From NCBI GenBank assembly GCA_029817715.1, contig JARUPY010000090.1, positions 2,108,001 through 2,172,000 on the forward strand: DNA of 64,000 nt, in the 5' to 3' direction. Both the position numbers and the translations under genes were made by a program. The stretch is from Melastoma dodecandrum (Eukaryota; Streptophyta; Magnoliopsida; Myrtales; Melastomataceae). How positions within the stretch are numbered: the stretch's first letter is position 1; each line of letters opens with the position of its first letter. The notes under the pieces are model-generated. The model ran no database searches and was not told where the DNA came from. It saw only the letters and a list, made by a program, of their open reading frames with translations. This document shows positions 54,562 through 63,852 of the stretch, piece after piece.

Positions 54562-55827
54562 ATGACGTCCGCCTTCGTCGTGTCCTCCGGCGGCGCCGGC
54601 GCGCCGTCGCTCCGTGCCGATCTCGAGACCGTGGGCATCGACGTGATCGGCACCGCCGAGATCGCGACGATGGTGCCCGACGTGATCCGCGGCGCTCCCG
54701 ATTTGGTCGTCTGCTATGAATCTCATCCGGACGATGCGCTTTTCGCAGGCACTGCCGCTCTGCGGAACGCCGCGCCGCGCCCGGTCGTCGTCTTCACCAG
54801 CGACCCCGACGCGGACAAGATCGACCGCGCGACGCGCTCCGGCATCCATTGCTACGTGATCAACGGCTACGGGCTGCACCGGCTGCGCTCGGTGCTGCAC
54901 GTCGCGCAGGCGCGCTTCCGCTACGATCAGCTGCTGCGCGACGAGCTCACCGACGTCCAGCACAGGTTCAGCGAGCGCAAGCTCGTCGACCGCGCCAAGG
55001 GCATCCTCATGCGGGTGCGCAACATCGGCGAGGACGAGGCCTATCGCGTGCTGCGCTCGGCCGCGATGCAGACCAAGCAGCGCATCGGCCAGGTCGCGCA
55101 GCAGGTCATCGATGCCTCGCGCTACGCCGAGGCGGTGAACAGGGCAGGGCAGTTGCGGATGCTCTCGCAGCGGCTGGTCAAGCTCTACGCGCTCGCCTGC
55201 GCCGACGTGACGCCAGAGACGACGGCGCGGCTCTGCCGCGACTCGATCGAGCAGATCGAGGCGAACCTCGGCGTGCTCGGCCGCACCCTGTCGAAGCCGA
55301 CCTTCGGCGACCTGCTCGAGGCGGTGGTCGCGCCGTGGGCCCCGCTCAAGGCGGCGCTGGCGCAGGCGCCGGCGATCGCGCGGCTCGCCGCCATAGACGG
55401 CCTCGCCGAGCGGCTGCTGACGCAGGCCGAGGCGCTGACGAAGACGCTCGAGACGGCCGGCTTCGCCTCAGCCCTGCACGTCATCAACGTCTCCGGCCGC
55501 CAGCGCATGCTGGCGCAGCGCCTCGCCAAGCTGGCGATCGTCATCAGCCTTGCCCCCGCGAAGGCGAGCCGCGACGCGATGAAGGCCGCGGAGACGGCCT
55601 TCGTCGAGGGGCTGGCCTATCTCGCGAAGATCCCGCTGACCTCGCCGGAGATCCGCGGCGCGCTCGACGCGGCGGTGGCGGACTGGACGCTGTTCCGCCC
55701 GGCGCTGGGCAAGGCCGGCGATGCCGCGGCGCGCGAGGAGATCGCCAGCCTCAGCGAGACGCTGCTCACGCATTTCGAGACGCTCACCGACCTCTACGAG
55801 CGCGGCATGCAGATGCTGATGGAGTAG
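54562..55827 (+). CDS. Pseudo-receiver / ANTAR / double PilJ (NarX-like P-box) regulator
   Basis: 421 residues. Residues 1-118 form a receiver-like fold in which the phospho-acceptor place is Cys51 (DLVVCYESHPDD), so it is probably not phosphorylated. The ANTAR RNA-binding domain spans about 125-185 (KLVDRAKGILMRVRNIGEDE, AYRVLRSAAMQTKQRIGQVA). Two PilJ/NIT-type helical domains follow, with P-box-like motifs NRAGQLRMLSQRLVKLYAL (193-211) and NVSGRQRMLAQRLAKLAIV (309-327), as in NarX nitrate sensing. It is divergent from a NarK-like gene. A nitrate-responsive antiterminator is inferred. Confidence 0.85.
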   Translation: MTSAFVVSSGGAGAPSLRADLETVGIDVIGTAEIATMVPDVIRGAPDLVVCYESHPDDALFAGTAALRNAAPRPVVVFTSDPDADKIDRATRSGIHCYVINGYGLHRLRSVLHVAQARFRYDQLLRDELTDVQHRFSERKLVDRAKGILMRVRNIGEDEAYRVLRSAAMQTKQRIGQVAQQVIDASRYAEAVNRAGQLRMLSQRLVKLYALACADVTPETTARLCRDSIEQIEANLGVLGRTLSKPTFGDLLEAVVAPWAPLKAALAQAPAIARLAAIDGLAERLLTQAEALTKTLETAGFASALHVINVSGRQRMLAQRLAKLAIVISLAPAKASRDAMKAAETAFVEGLAYLAKIPLTSPEIRGALDAAVADWTLFRPALGKAGDAAAREEIASLSETLLTHFETLTDLYERGMQMLME

Positions 55828-55878
55828 GGGGTGGCGCGGACCGGGCTGGGGGAGGCAGGTCCGCGCCGAGCCCTCTCT

Positions 55879-56076
55879 TTAGCCGGCGTGCTGCGTCGCG
55901 TGGGCCTTGGCGGCCTCGGCGTGGTGGTGCTCGGCCTGGACGTGGTGGCCGTGCGCGAGATGGGCGTGGTGCGCGGCCTTCTCGTGGTCGCCAGCGGTAT
56001 GGTGCTTGTGCGCCTCGTGATGGTGCTTGGCGGCGTGCTCGTGGTGCTTGGCGGCGTGCGCGTGATGCTCGCTCAT
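55879..56076 (-). CDS. Histidine-rich small protein
   Basis: 65 residues, 24 of them His and 18 Ala: MSEHHAHAAKHHEHAAKHHH, then EAHKHHTAGDHEKAAHHAHL and AHGHHVQAEHHHAEAAKAHA. No signal peptide or membrane helix. The repeated 'HHxHAAKHH' pattern predicts an amphipathic helix with very high capacity for Ni, Zn or Cu, somewhat like Hpn of Helicobacter in composition only. Similar short proteins are recalled from Hyphomicrobiales. The role is unknown; metal storage or buffering is a guess. It is convergent with the ANTAR regulator gene. Confidence 0.75.
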   Translation of the reverse strand: MSEHHAHAAKHHEHAAKHHHEAHKHHTAGDHEKAAHHAHLAHGHHVQAEHHHAEAAKAHATQHAG

Positions 56077-56237
56077 GGTTCTCTCCCGAAGACCGCCGCC
56101 GGGTTCGGCGACGCCCAGCCGGCGTAGGAGCGGGGCGTGAACGCGCGGTGACGTGCGCGCGAAGGCTGCATGATCGCGCGAAGTTGAGACCGCATACGCG
56201 CCTTGCGTTCCGCCGGTCGCGCGGCTAGCGAGCTTGC

Positions 56238-57161
56238 ATGTCGACCGACCCCTTCGATCCCAAGCGCTCGTTCCAGGGCCTGATCCTCACCCTGCAGCGC
56301 TTCTGGGCGGAGCAGGGCTGCGTGATCCTGCAGCCCTACGACATGGAGGTCGGCGCCGGCACGTTCCATCCCGCCACCACGCTGCGGGCGCTCGGGCCCA
56401 AGCCGTGGCGCGCCGCCTATGTCCAGGCCTCGCGCCGGCCGAAGGACGGGCGCTACGGCGAGAACCCCAACCGGCTGCAGCATTACTACCAACACCAGGT
56501 GATCCTGAAGCCCTCGCCGGAGAACCTGCAGGACCTCTACCTCGCCTCGCTCGCCGCGATCGGCATCGACATGGGCCTGCACGACGTCCGCTTCGTCGAG
56601 GACGATTGGGAGAGCCCGACGCTCGGCGCCTGGGGGCTCGGCTGGGAGTGCTGGTGCGACGGCATGGAGGTGTCGCAGTTCACCTACTTCCAGCAGGTCG
56701 CCGGCATCGAATGCGCGCCGGTCTCGGGCGAGCTGACCTACGGGCTCGAGCGCCTCGCCATGTACGTGCAGGGCGTCGATTCGATCTACGACCTGAACTT
56801 CAACGGCCAGGAGGGCGCGGCGAAGATCACCTACGGCGACGTCTTCAAGCAGGCCGAGCAGGAATACTCGCGGCACAATTTCGAGGCCTCGAACGCCGAG
56901 ATGCTGTTCCGCCATTTCGCCGATGCCGAGGGCGAATGCCGCGCGCTGCTCGCCGCCGGCGACAAGGGGGACCGGGCGGAGATCGTGCTGCCGGCCTACG
57001 ACCAGTGCATCAAGGCGAGCCACGCCTTCAACCTGCTCGACGCCCGCGGCGTGATCTCGGTGACCGAGCGCCAGAGCTACATTTTGCGGGTGCGCGAGCT
57101 CGCGAAGGCCTGCGGCGCGGCGTGGTTGAAGACCGAGGCGGGCGGCGCCGCAGCCGCCTGA
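56238..57161 (+). CDS. glyQ: Glycyl-tRNA synthetase alpha subunit
   Basis: 307 residues, full length, of the alpha2beta2-type class II synthetase. Motifs: [80 protein letters not shown] and [20 protein letters not shown] with the motif 3 Arg. It makes glycyl-tRNA only together with GlyS. In most genomes glyS follows glyQ closely, but here none is found in the 6.8 kb downstream. Confidence 0.97.
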   Translation: MSTDPFDPKRSFQGLILTLQRFWAEQGCVILQPYDMEVGAGTFHPATTLRALGPKPWRAAYVQASRRPKDGRYGENPNRLQHYYQHQVILKPSPENLQDLYLASLAAIGIDMGLHDVRFVEDDWESPTLGAWGLGWECWCDGMEVSQFTYFQQVAGIECAPVSGELTYGLERLAMYVQGVDSIYDLNFNGQEGAAKITYGDVFKQAEQEYSRHNFEASNAEMLFRHFADAEGECRALLAAGDKGDRAEIVLPAYDQCIKASHAFNLLDARGVISVTERQSYILRVRELAKACGAAWLKTEAGGAAAA

Positions 57162-57743
57162 GATACAGGCAGGGCGAATGCAATTGTTGCCCTCCCGCAT
57201 CGGCACACGGAAGACGAGATCTCCACATCGGTTCGCACTTCTTGTGTGTCCGCGCGGATCCTTATGACTGCCCTCATCGACAACATGCCAGTGAGTCGGC
57301 CACGGCCACGGCATTTGGGAGCGGCGGCTCATGCGACGGATGCGATTCGTGCGTTTCGTGGTGCGTTTGGCGCGGGCGTTCGACACGAGGTCCGTCACGG
57401 TCCCGGATGATGCGCCGATCGATCCGGCTCTGCTGCCGCTCGATCTCGCGACACAGCCGATGGCGTTCCACTAGCGCCGGCACATCTGCCGTCCTGCCGC
57501 CGATCGCTGGCTGCAGGCTCTCGCTGGGCCTTCTCCGCGGCGTCCAAGACGCCGCTCGACGTGTGTCGTCTTGCTGCTCGAGGAACTCCGCGCGCGCTAC
57601 CCGCGTCCGACACGACCGGCGTCCGATCAATCTTGCGATCATTAATCCAAGCAATGCATGAGAGCCTTGCGAACTGAGCGCTTCACCGGAGTGGACGGCA
57701 GCTGATACGGTCCTCAAGCAATAAGAATTGAATGGAGGATTGA
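57162..57743. other. Long intergenic region after glyQ, no convincing gene
   Basis: 582 bases where glyS or a linked gene would be expected. Frames exist (a 147-codon frame on the minus strand at 57274-57717 and two 48-codon plus-strand frames around 57257-57475), but none has recognisable motifs. The minus-strand frame contains a plausible helical piece (LCREIERQQSRIDRRI) and may be a remnant or a real small gene. No tRNA or palindromic repeat seen. Confidence 0.4.
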
Positions 57744-58148
57744 ATGTCCGCTACGACAAGCGTCGCTCCTGCCGAGGTCGCGCTGGGAAAGCGCGATCTC
57801 CGCCAGTCGGTGCTGCGCGGCCTTCGCGAGACCTGCCCGCATTGCGGCAAGGGCCGCCTGTTCGGCCGCTACCTGAAGGTCGTGCCGCGCTGCGAGAGCT
57901 GCGGCGAGGACATGAGCCACCAGCGCGCCGACGACGCGCCGCCCTACGTGACGATGATGATCGTCGGCCACCTGCTCATCCTCGGCGTCGCCCTGCTCGA
58001 GGACACCTATGCGCCGCCGACCTGGGTGCACCTGGCGATCTGGCTGCCGCTGGTCGTGGTGCTGAGCCTCGTGCTGCTGCCGCGGGTCAAGGGCGCCATC
58101 GTCGGCCTGCAATGGGCGAACCGCATGCACGGTTTCGACGGCGCCTAG
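57744..58148 (+). CDS. DUF983 membrane protein with zinc-ribbon-like N terminus
   Basis: 134 residues. The N terminus has a four-Cys knuckle, ETCPHCGKGRLFGRYLKVVP and RCESCGEDMSHQRADDAPPY, followed by two membrane helices (VTMMIVGHLLILGVALLE and LAIWLPLVVVLSLVLLPRV). This is the DUF983 pattern. In Hyphomicrobiales the gene often lies near cytochrome oxidase or RNase genes. The function is unknown. The cyo operon lies 1.7 kb downstream on the other strand. Confidence 0.9.
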   Translation: MSATTSVAPAEVALGKRDLRQSVLRGLRETCPHCGKGRLFGRYLKVVPRCESCGEDMSHQRADDAPPYVTMMIVGHLLILGVALLEDTYAPPTWVHLAIWLPLVVVLSLVLLPRVKGAIVGLQWANRMHGFDGA

Positions 58149-58214
58149 CGCTCGGCCCACTTGCCCCCCTGTGCGGATTCGTGCGGTTCTGTCCGCATCG
58201 CAGGGGAGGGTGGG

Positions 58215-58979
58215 ATGGCATCGCCGGAGACCGAGCTGCCCGAGGCGCAGAGCCGGGCCATCGCCCAGGCGGTGCGCGAGGCGCTGGCCCGGCGCCGCAT
58301 CTCGCGCCAGAAGCTCGCCGACGACGCCCGCATCTCGGTCTCGACCCTGGAAAAGGCACTCTCCGGCCGGCGTCCCTTCACGCTGGCGACGACGATCCGG
58401 CTCGAGGAGGCGCTCGGCGCCTCGTTGCGCGGCTCTGCAGCCACCGCCGCGCCGCTCCCCGCCCGCAATGCGCCCGAGGCGCTCGGCGCCTACTCGCACG
58501 AGGCGGTGGCCTGGCTCGAGGGACGCTACCTGACGCTGCGGCCGTCCTTCGGCGCGGCGGACGCGATCTTCGCCTACCGCACCGAGATTTTTTGGGACGA
58601 GGCCGACGCCTGCCTCGCCTTTCGCGAGGTCGAGCGGCTCGACGCGCCCTTCGCGCAAACGGGGCGCGTCTCGGTCCCGCATCAGTCGGGCGCGATCTAT
58701 CTCGTCACGCAATGGCACGGCCAGTACCGCCTCGCCGTGCTCGGGCGACCGACGATCCACGGCGAGATGTACGGCATGCTCACGAGCCTGCAGTCGGGTC
58801 GCGGCGGTCAGCTGACGCCCGTCGCCGCCCCGCTGGTGCTGATCCCCGAGGCACGGCTCGCCGGCGCGATGCCCTACGGTCGCATCACACCCGGAATGCC
58901 GGAGTTCGCGACCTGCCGCGCCATGCTCGCCCGCGTCGGCGAGGAGGGCTACGCGACCTTCTTCACCTGTCCGGGCTGA
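58215..58979 (+). CDS. Helix-turn-helix regulator with C-terminal sensor-like domain
   Basis: 254 residues from the ATG at 58215, which follows GGGGAGGG. The N-terminal XRE-type HTH reads REALARRRISRQKLADDARI, SVSTLEKALSGRRPFTLATT, IRLEEALGASLRG. The remaining 160 residues form an unrecognised domain with EAVAWLEGRYLTLRPSFGAA, FAYRTEIFWDEADACLAFRE, GAIYLVTQWHGQYRLAVLG and MYGMLTSLQSGRGGQLTPV. The latter resembles ligand-sensor regions of other alphaproteobacterial HTH proteins but could not be named. No target is evident. Confidence 0.8.
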   Translation: MASPETELPEAQSRAIAQAVREALARRRISRQKLADDARISVSTLEKALSGRRPFTLATTIRLEEALGASLRGSAATAAPLPARNAPEALGAYSHEAVAWLEGRYLTLRPSFGAADAIFAYRTEIFWDEADACLAFREVERLDAPFAQTGRVSVPHQSGAIYLVTQWHGQYRLAVLGRPTIHGEMYGMLTSLQSGRGGQLTPVAAPLVLIPEARLAGAMPYGRITPGMPEFATCRAMLARVGEEGYATFFTCPG

Positions 58980-59131
58980 GGCGTCCGCAGGCGTCCGGCA
59001 TCGCGGCGGCGGCGTGCGGTTTCGCGCCGAACGAAGCCGAACCTGCCCGTGTCCGCCAGGTCGGGGCGATGCGAGCTTCGTGGCCATGAGAGGCGCCGCT
59101 GCGGCGCGCTCGACCGCCACGGAGACATCGC

Positions 59132-59806
59132 ATGCGCAAGTCCCTCTATCTCGCCGCTCTCGCGATCAGCGTCGGCATCGGCGGCACCGGCCACGCCGCG
59201 CCGAACGCCATGCTCTACGCCTACAACGTCGACCACGGCACGCCGACGCGCGGCCGCTGCGAGGCGATCGCCGGCGCCGATCGCGACGCCTGCCGCAAGC
59301 TCGAGGCGCTCGTCGCCGACGCCAATCGCAACGCGGCGCTCGGCGCGCTCTCGCGGAACTGGACGGGAACGAGGCTCTCGGCATTCGCGCGTCTCGTCGC
59401 CGCGGAGCAGGCCTTCGCCGCGTCGCTCGCCACCAACGAGACCGGCGCCGCGCCGGGATCGCGGGAGGCTCTGGACGCCGAGCAGGCGGAGAAGGACGTG
59501 TTCGTCTCAACGGTGCAGCGGCTCGTCGCCGGCGAGCTGTCGCGCGGAGACGGTTCGGCCGAGGCGAGCGACGAGGCGCTGAACGACGCCTACGGCCGCG
59601 TGATGAAGATCGACGACACCCGCGAGCTCGGCTGGGGCGACGTCGACAAGGCCGGCATCCTGCGCACGGAGCGCGCCTGGATCGCCTATCGCGACGCCTT
59701 CACGGCCTTCGCCGCGACGCTCGACGTCCCGGACGCGGCCGGGACCATCAAGTGGGAGCTGACGCGCCAGCGCACCGCGACGCTCGATGCCTTCCTGGGC
59801 GACTGA
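59132..59806 (+). CDS. Exported LprI/DUF1311-like protein
   Basis: 224 residues with a signal peptide (MRKSLYLAALAISVGIGGTGHA). The mature part starts with two cysteines (RGRCEAIAGADRDACRKLEA). The C-terminal half has the LprI pattern DEALNDAYGRVMKIDDTREL, DKAGILRTERAWIAYRDAFT and AFAATLDVPDAAGTI ('aL...Yk.l......l...Qr.Wi.yRda.'). LprI-type proteins include lysozyme inhibitors in the cell envelope. The Gln before the Trp is replaced by Glu (RTERAW), so the activity is uncertain. It is convergent with the cyo operon. Confidence 0.83.
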   Translation: MRKSLYLAALAISVGIGGTGHAAPNAMLYAYNVDHGTPTRGRCEAIAGADRDACRKLEALVADANRNAALGALSRNWTGTRLSAFARLVAAEQAFAASLATNETGAAPGSREALDAEQAEKDVFVSTVQRLVAGELSRGDGSAEASDEALNDAYGRVMKIDDTRELGWGDVDKAGILRTERAWIAYRDAFTAFAATLDVPDAAGTIKWELTRQRTATLDAFLGD

Positions 59807-59833
59807 CCGGCATCGGCGAGCCGCGACGTGGCG

Positions 59834-60262
59834 TCAGTGGCTCATCTCCATGCCGCCCATCGACGGTTGGCCGACGGCGGTCGAGCCCGGCATGGCCATG
59901 TTCATGTCCATGTTGTGCATGATCCACAGCGAGCCGGCGATCACGATGCCGACGATCAGCACGCCGAAGGCCAGCGCCATGACGTTGTTGATGTTGTCGT
60001 CGCCGGTCGTGATGTGGAGGAAGAAGGCGAGATGGACGCCCATCTGCGCCACCGCCAGCGCCGCGAGCGCCATGGTGAGGCCCGGCGTGTAGAGGATCGA
60101 CGGACCGCTCGCGACCCAGAACGAGCCGATCGTCAGCCCCGTCGCGAGGACGAGGCCGATGACGTAGTTGAGGACCTCGCGGCCAGTGGCGTGGTCGCTG
60201 TCCTCGTGGTCGCCGGGGGCGACGCCCGAGGCGTAGGTATGGCTGATGTCGTGCTTGCTCAT
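59834..60262 (-). CDS. cyoD: Cytochrome o ubiquinol oxidase subunit IV
   Basis: 142 residues with three membrane helices: [40 protein letters not shown] and [20 protein letters not shown]. The [10 protein letters not shown]...NN stretch is typical of CyoD. It stabilises the binuclear centre and helps assembly. The C terminus is Met/Gly-rich ([23 protein letters not shown]), longer than in E. coli, and might bind copper. The start overlaps the stop of the cyoB-cyoC frame (ATGA), and it is the last gene of the operon. Confidence 0.93.
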   Translation of the reverse strand: MSKHDISHTYASGVAPGDHEDSDHATGREVLNYVIGLVLATGLTIGSFWVASGPSILYTPGLTMALAALAVAQMGVHLAFFLHITTGDDNINNVMALAFGVLIVGIVIAGSLWIMHNMDMNMAMPGSTAVGQPSMGGMEMSH

Positions 60263-62892
60263 GGTGTGAGCCCCAACAGATACACGTTCGTGAAGATGCC
60301 GACCCAGATGATGTCGAGCGCGTGCCAGAACAGGTTGAAGCAGAGCGCACGCCGACGCATCGTCGGCACGAAGCCCTTGGTCCAGTACTGCGCCATCATG
60401 GTGCCGAGCCACAGCAGGCCGATCGTCACGTGCAGGCCGTGGCAGCCGACCAGCGTGAAGAACGACGACAGGAAGGCGCTGCGATCGGGCCCGGCATTGT
60501 CGTGGATCATCGAGACGAACTCTTTGATCTCGAGCGCCAGGAAGGCCGCACCGAGCAGGCCGGTGATCAGGTAGCCGATCTGCGTCCACATCTGGTTGCG
60601 GGCGTTGGCGGCGATCGCCGCCATGCCGCAGGCGAAGCTGGAGAGCAGCAGGCAGGCGGTCTCCAGACCCACGGCCTTGAACTCGAACAGATCGCGCGGC
60701 CCCGGGCCGCCGGCGGTGCGATGCGAGAGCACCGCGTAAGCGGCATAGAAGCCCGAGAACATGATGAAATCGGACAGGAGGAAGATCCAGAAGCCGTAGC
60801 CGGTGATGATGCGCTTCTCGGCCGGCCCCTGGTGTCCGCCCGACGAGTCGCGATCCGACGCGTGCTCTTGCTCGCTGTGCGAGACCTTGAGCCAGCCCTC
60901 GACGGTGCCCTGGACGAGGCCTGCGCGCTGCTCGCGCCGCTGACGGTCGAGCCGAGCGACCTCCGCGGCGGGGATCTCGTATTCGTCATGGCGACGCCAG
61001 GCGAAGACGACGAAGGTCGCGAAGGCGCCGGCGAAGCCGAAGGCCGCCATCCACCAGATGTGCCAGATCAGCGCGAAGCCGAGCACCGTGGCGAAGAAGG
61101 CGACGACGATGCCCGTCGGGCTGTTCTTCGGCATCTCGATGTCCTCGTAGTCGGGGACCTCGCTCAGCTCGCGGCGCGCGAGCGCGCGCTGCTTGATGCG
61201 CCAGTAGGCCTCCTCGCCGGTGACGTTGGGCAGCACGGCGAAGTTGAAGACCGGCGGCGGCGACGTGGTGATCCACTCGAGCGAGCGGCCGTCCCACGGA
61301 TCGCCCGTCGTGTCGCGCAGCTCCTCGCGATGGCGGATCGAGACGATGATCTGCGTGACCTGGCTGGCGATGCCGAGGGCGATCGAGATCGCGCCGACCT
61401 CGGCGACCCAGAGCCACGGCTGCCAGGCGGGCACGTCGTAATGCTGCAGGCGCCGCGTCATGCCCATCAGGCCGGTCACGTAGAGCGGCATGAAGGCGAG
61501 GTAGAAGCCGACGACCCAGAACCAGAAGGCGCGCTTGCCCCAGCCGTCGTGCAGCTTGAAGCCGAACGCCTTCGGCCACCAGTAGGTGTAGCCGGCGAAG
61601 GCCGCGAACAGCACGCCGCCGATGATGACGTTGTGGAAGTGCGCGACGAGGAACAGCGAGTTGTGGAGCAGGAAGTCGGCCGGCGGCACCGCGAGCAGCA
61701 CGCCGGTCATGCCGCCGATCACGAAGGTGATGAGGAAGGCGATCGCCCACATCATCGGCACCTCGAAGCGGACCTTGCCGCCCCACATCGTGAACAGCCA
61801 GTTGAAGACCTTCACGCCGGTCGGCACCGCGATGATCATCGACATGATGCCGAAGAGGCCGTTGACGTCGGCCCCGGCGCCCATCGTGAAGAAGTGGTGC
61901 AGCCACACCATGAACGAGAGGACGCAGATCACCATCGTCGCGGCGACCATCGAGCGGTAGCCGAACAGCGGCTTCGACGAGAACGTCGAGATGATCTCGG
62001 AGAAGATGCCGAACGAGGGCAGGATGAGGATGTACACCTCGGGATGACCCCATGCCCAGATGAGGTTCATGTACATCATCGAGTTGCCGCCCTGGCTGTC
62101 CGTGAAGAAATGGAAGCCGAGGTAGCGGTCGAGCAGGCTCATCGCGAGCGTCGCGGTGAGGATCGGGAAGGCGGCGACGATCAGCAGGTTCGCGGCGAGC
62201 GACGTCCACACGAAGATCGGCATGCGCAGGTAGGTCATGCCCGGCGCGCGCATCTTGAGGATCGTCGTCACGAAATTGACGCCGGTGAGCAACGTGCCGA
62301 CGCCTGAGATCTGCAGCGCCCAGAGCTGGTAGTCGATGCCGACGCCGGGCGAGAACTTGATGCCGGAGAGCGGCGGGTAGGCGAGCCAGCCGGCGGTGCC
62401 GAATTCGCCGATGACGAGCGACATGTTGACGAGCAGCACGCCGGAGGCGGTCAGCCAGAACGAGACCGAATTGAAGGTCGGGAAGGCGACGTCGCGCACG
62501 CCGAGCTGCAGCGGCAGGATGAAGTTCATCAAGCCGATCAGGAACGGCATCGCCACGAAGAAGATCATGATCGTGCCGTGCGCGGAGAAGATCTGGTTGT
62601 AGTGCTCCGGCGGCAGGTATCCGCCCGAATGCAGGGCGATCGCCTGCTGCGAACGCATCATGATCGCGTCGGTGAAGCCACGCACCATCATCACGAGCGC
62701 CAGCAGGCAGTACATCACGCCGATCCGCTTGTGATCGACAGACGTGATCCATTCCCGCCAGAGGTAGGGAACCCACCCTTTCACCGTCACCCACGTCAGG
62801 ATGCTGATGACGCCAATGATCATCATGGCGGAGGCGGCCATGGGGATCGGCTGGCTGAACGGGATCGCATCCCAGCTGAGCTTACCCAGCAT
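60259..62892 (-). CDS. cyoB-cyoC: Cytochrome o ubiquinol oxidase subunits I and III as one frame (CyoB-CyoC fusion)
   Basis: 877 residues. Residues 1 to about 665 are CyoB, with heme and CuB ligands in [51 protein letters not shown] and [12 protein letters not shown]. From about residue 671 ([18 protein letters not shown]) it is Cyo[61 protein letters not shown]. No stop codon and no ATG, GTG or TTG lies between the two parts, so one polypeptide is predicted. Subunit I pumps protons and reduces oxygen; subunit III stabilises it. The order cyoA-BC-D is kept. Confidence 0.93.
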   Translation of the reverse strand: MLGKLSWDAIPFSQPIPMAASAMMIIGVISILTWVTVKGWVPYLWREWITSVDHKRIGVMYCLLALVMMVRGFTDAIMMRSQQAIALHSGGYLPPEHYNQIFSAHGTIMIFFVAMPFLIGLMNFILPLQLGVRDVAFPTFNSVSFWLTASGVLLVNMSLVIGEFGTAGWLAYPPLSGIKFSPGVGIDYQLWALQISGVGTLLTGVNFVTTILKMRAPGMTYLRMPIFVWTSLAANLLIVAAFPILTATLAMSLLDRYLGFHFFTDSQGGNSMMYMNLIWAWGHPEVYILILPSFGIFSEIISTFSSKPLFGYRSMVAATMVICVLSFMVWLHHFFTMGAGADVNGLFGIMSMIIAVPTGVKVFNWLFTMWGGKVRFEVPMMWAIAFLITFVIGGMTGVLLAVPPADFLLHNSLFLVAHFHNVIIGGVLFAAFAGYTYWWPKAFGFKLHDGWGKRAFWFWVVGFYLAFMPLYVTGLMGMTRRLQHYDVPAWQPWLWVAEVGAISIALGIASQVTQIIVSIRHREELRDTTGDPWDGRSLEWITTSPPPVFNFAVLPNVTGEEAYWRIKQRALARRELSEVPDYEDIEMPKNSPTGIVVAFFATVLGFALIWHIWWMAAFGFAGAFATFVVFAWRRHDEYEIPAAEVARLDRQRREQRAGLVQGTVEGWLKVSHSEQEHASDRDSSGGHQGPAEKRIITGYGFWIFLLSDFIMFSGFYAAYAVLSHRTAGGPGPRDLFEFKAVGLETACLLLSSFACGMAAIAANARNQMWTQIGYLITGLLGAAFLALEIKEFVSMIHDNAGPDRSAFLSSFFTLVGCHGLHVTIGLLWLGTMMAQYWTKGFVPTMRRRALCFNLFWHALDIIWVGIFTNVYLLGLTP

Positions 62893-62952
62893 CGTTACAG
62901 TTCCTTATGTCTGGTGCGCGCGCGAGTCGGATGGAGGCCGGCGGGCAGGCGA

Positions 62953-63852
62953 TCAGGGCGGGTTCGTCTCCGGACGCGGCCCGACCTGTGCGGGCGCCGT
63001 CTCGTTGACGATCGAGGCGAAGAGATTCGGGTCGGCGCTCTTGTAGGTCGCGACCGGCGCGCTGCCGCTGACGCCGGCGAGCTTGGCGTAGCCGGCGGTG
63101 TCGAGCGCGTCCGGGGAGGCCTTGGCGGTGTCGACCCATTTCGTGAAGTCGTCGGGCTGCACGGCATGGACGTCGAAATGCATGTCGGAGAAGCCGTCAC
63201 CCGAGAGCATGGCGGAGAGGCCGGGATAGACGCCGGCCTTGTCGGCCTGCAGGTTGAGCTGCGTCGTCATGCCGGCCATCGAGTAGATCATGCCGCCGAG
63301 CGATGGCACGAAGAAGGCGTTCCAGACCGACGCCGAGGTGATCGAGAAATGCACCGGCCGGCCGGTCGGCAGGTAGAGCTGGTTGACCGCCGCGACGCCC
63401 TGCTCGGGGTAGATGAACAGCCACTTCCAATCCATCGAGACGACCTGCACCTCGAGCGGCTTCTCGCCCTTGGCGACCGGCAGCGGATTGTAGGGATCGA
63501 GCGCGTGCGAGCCGTACCAGGCGACGCCGCCGAGCACGATGATCATCAGCATCGGGATCGACCAGACCACGAGCTCGAGCGTGCCGTTGAACTCCCATTC
63601 CGGGAGATAGAACGCCTTGTCGTTCGTCGCGCGGAAGTACCAGGCGAACACCGGCACCGCGAGCAGCACGGGCACGATGATGACGAGCATGATCGCGAGC
63701 GAGTCGATGAGGATAAGGAGCTGGTCGTGTCCGACGGGACCGGCGGGGTCCATCACGCCCAGGTCGCAGCCGCAGAGCAGCAGGGGCGTGAGCAGGGCGA
63801 AGGCGACGAGCGACCAGTTGTGCCGCCGCGGGACGACTTGAGGACTGGCCAA
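62953..63852 (-). CDS. cyoA: Cytochrome o ubiquinol oxidase subunit II
   Basis: About 299 residues from a TTG at 63852, which follows CGGGAG; the frame continues to an ATG at 63960. With the TTG start the protein opens with a lipoprotein signal (WSLVAFALLTPLLLCGCDLG, lipobox LCGC), as CyoA requires. Two membrane helices follow (SLAIMLVIIVPVLLAVPVFA; LELVVWSIPMLMIIVLGGVA), then the cupredoxin-fold domain without CuA ligands (LEVQVVSMDWKWLFIYPEQG; NAFFVPSLGGMIYSMAGMTT). It binds ubiquinol and is the first gene of the operon. The fused cyoBC frame starts 60 bases downstream. Confidence 0.92.
   Translation of the reverse strand: MASPQVVPRRHNWSLVAFALLTPLLLCGCDLGVMDPAGPVGHDQLLILIDSLAIMLVIIVPVLLAVPVFAWYFRATNDKAFYLPEWEFNGTLELVVWSIPMLMIIVLGGVAWYGSHALDPYNPLPVAKGEKPLEVQVVSMDWKWLFIYPEQGVAAVNQLYLPTGRPVHFSITSASVWNAFFVPSLGGMIYSMAGMTTQLNLQADKAGVYPGLSAMLSGDGFSDMHFDVHAVQPDDFTKWVDTAKASPDALDTAGYAKLAGVSGSAPVATYKSADPNLFASIVNETAPAQVGPRPETNPP

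Noticed and set aside
57274..57717. A 147-codon minus-strand frame after glyQ
   Set aside because: No motif, atypical composition (Arg/His-rich), and overlapping frames on the other strand are equally good. Kept only as a remark in the intergenic entry.
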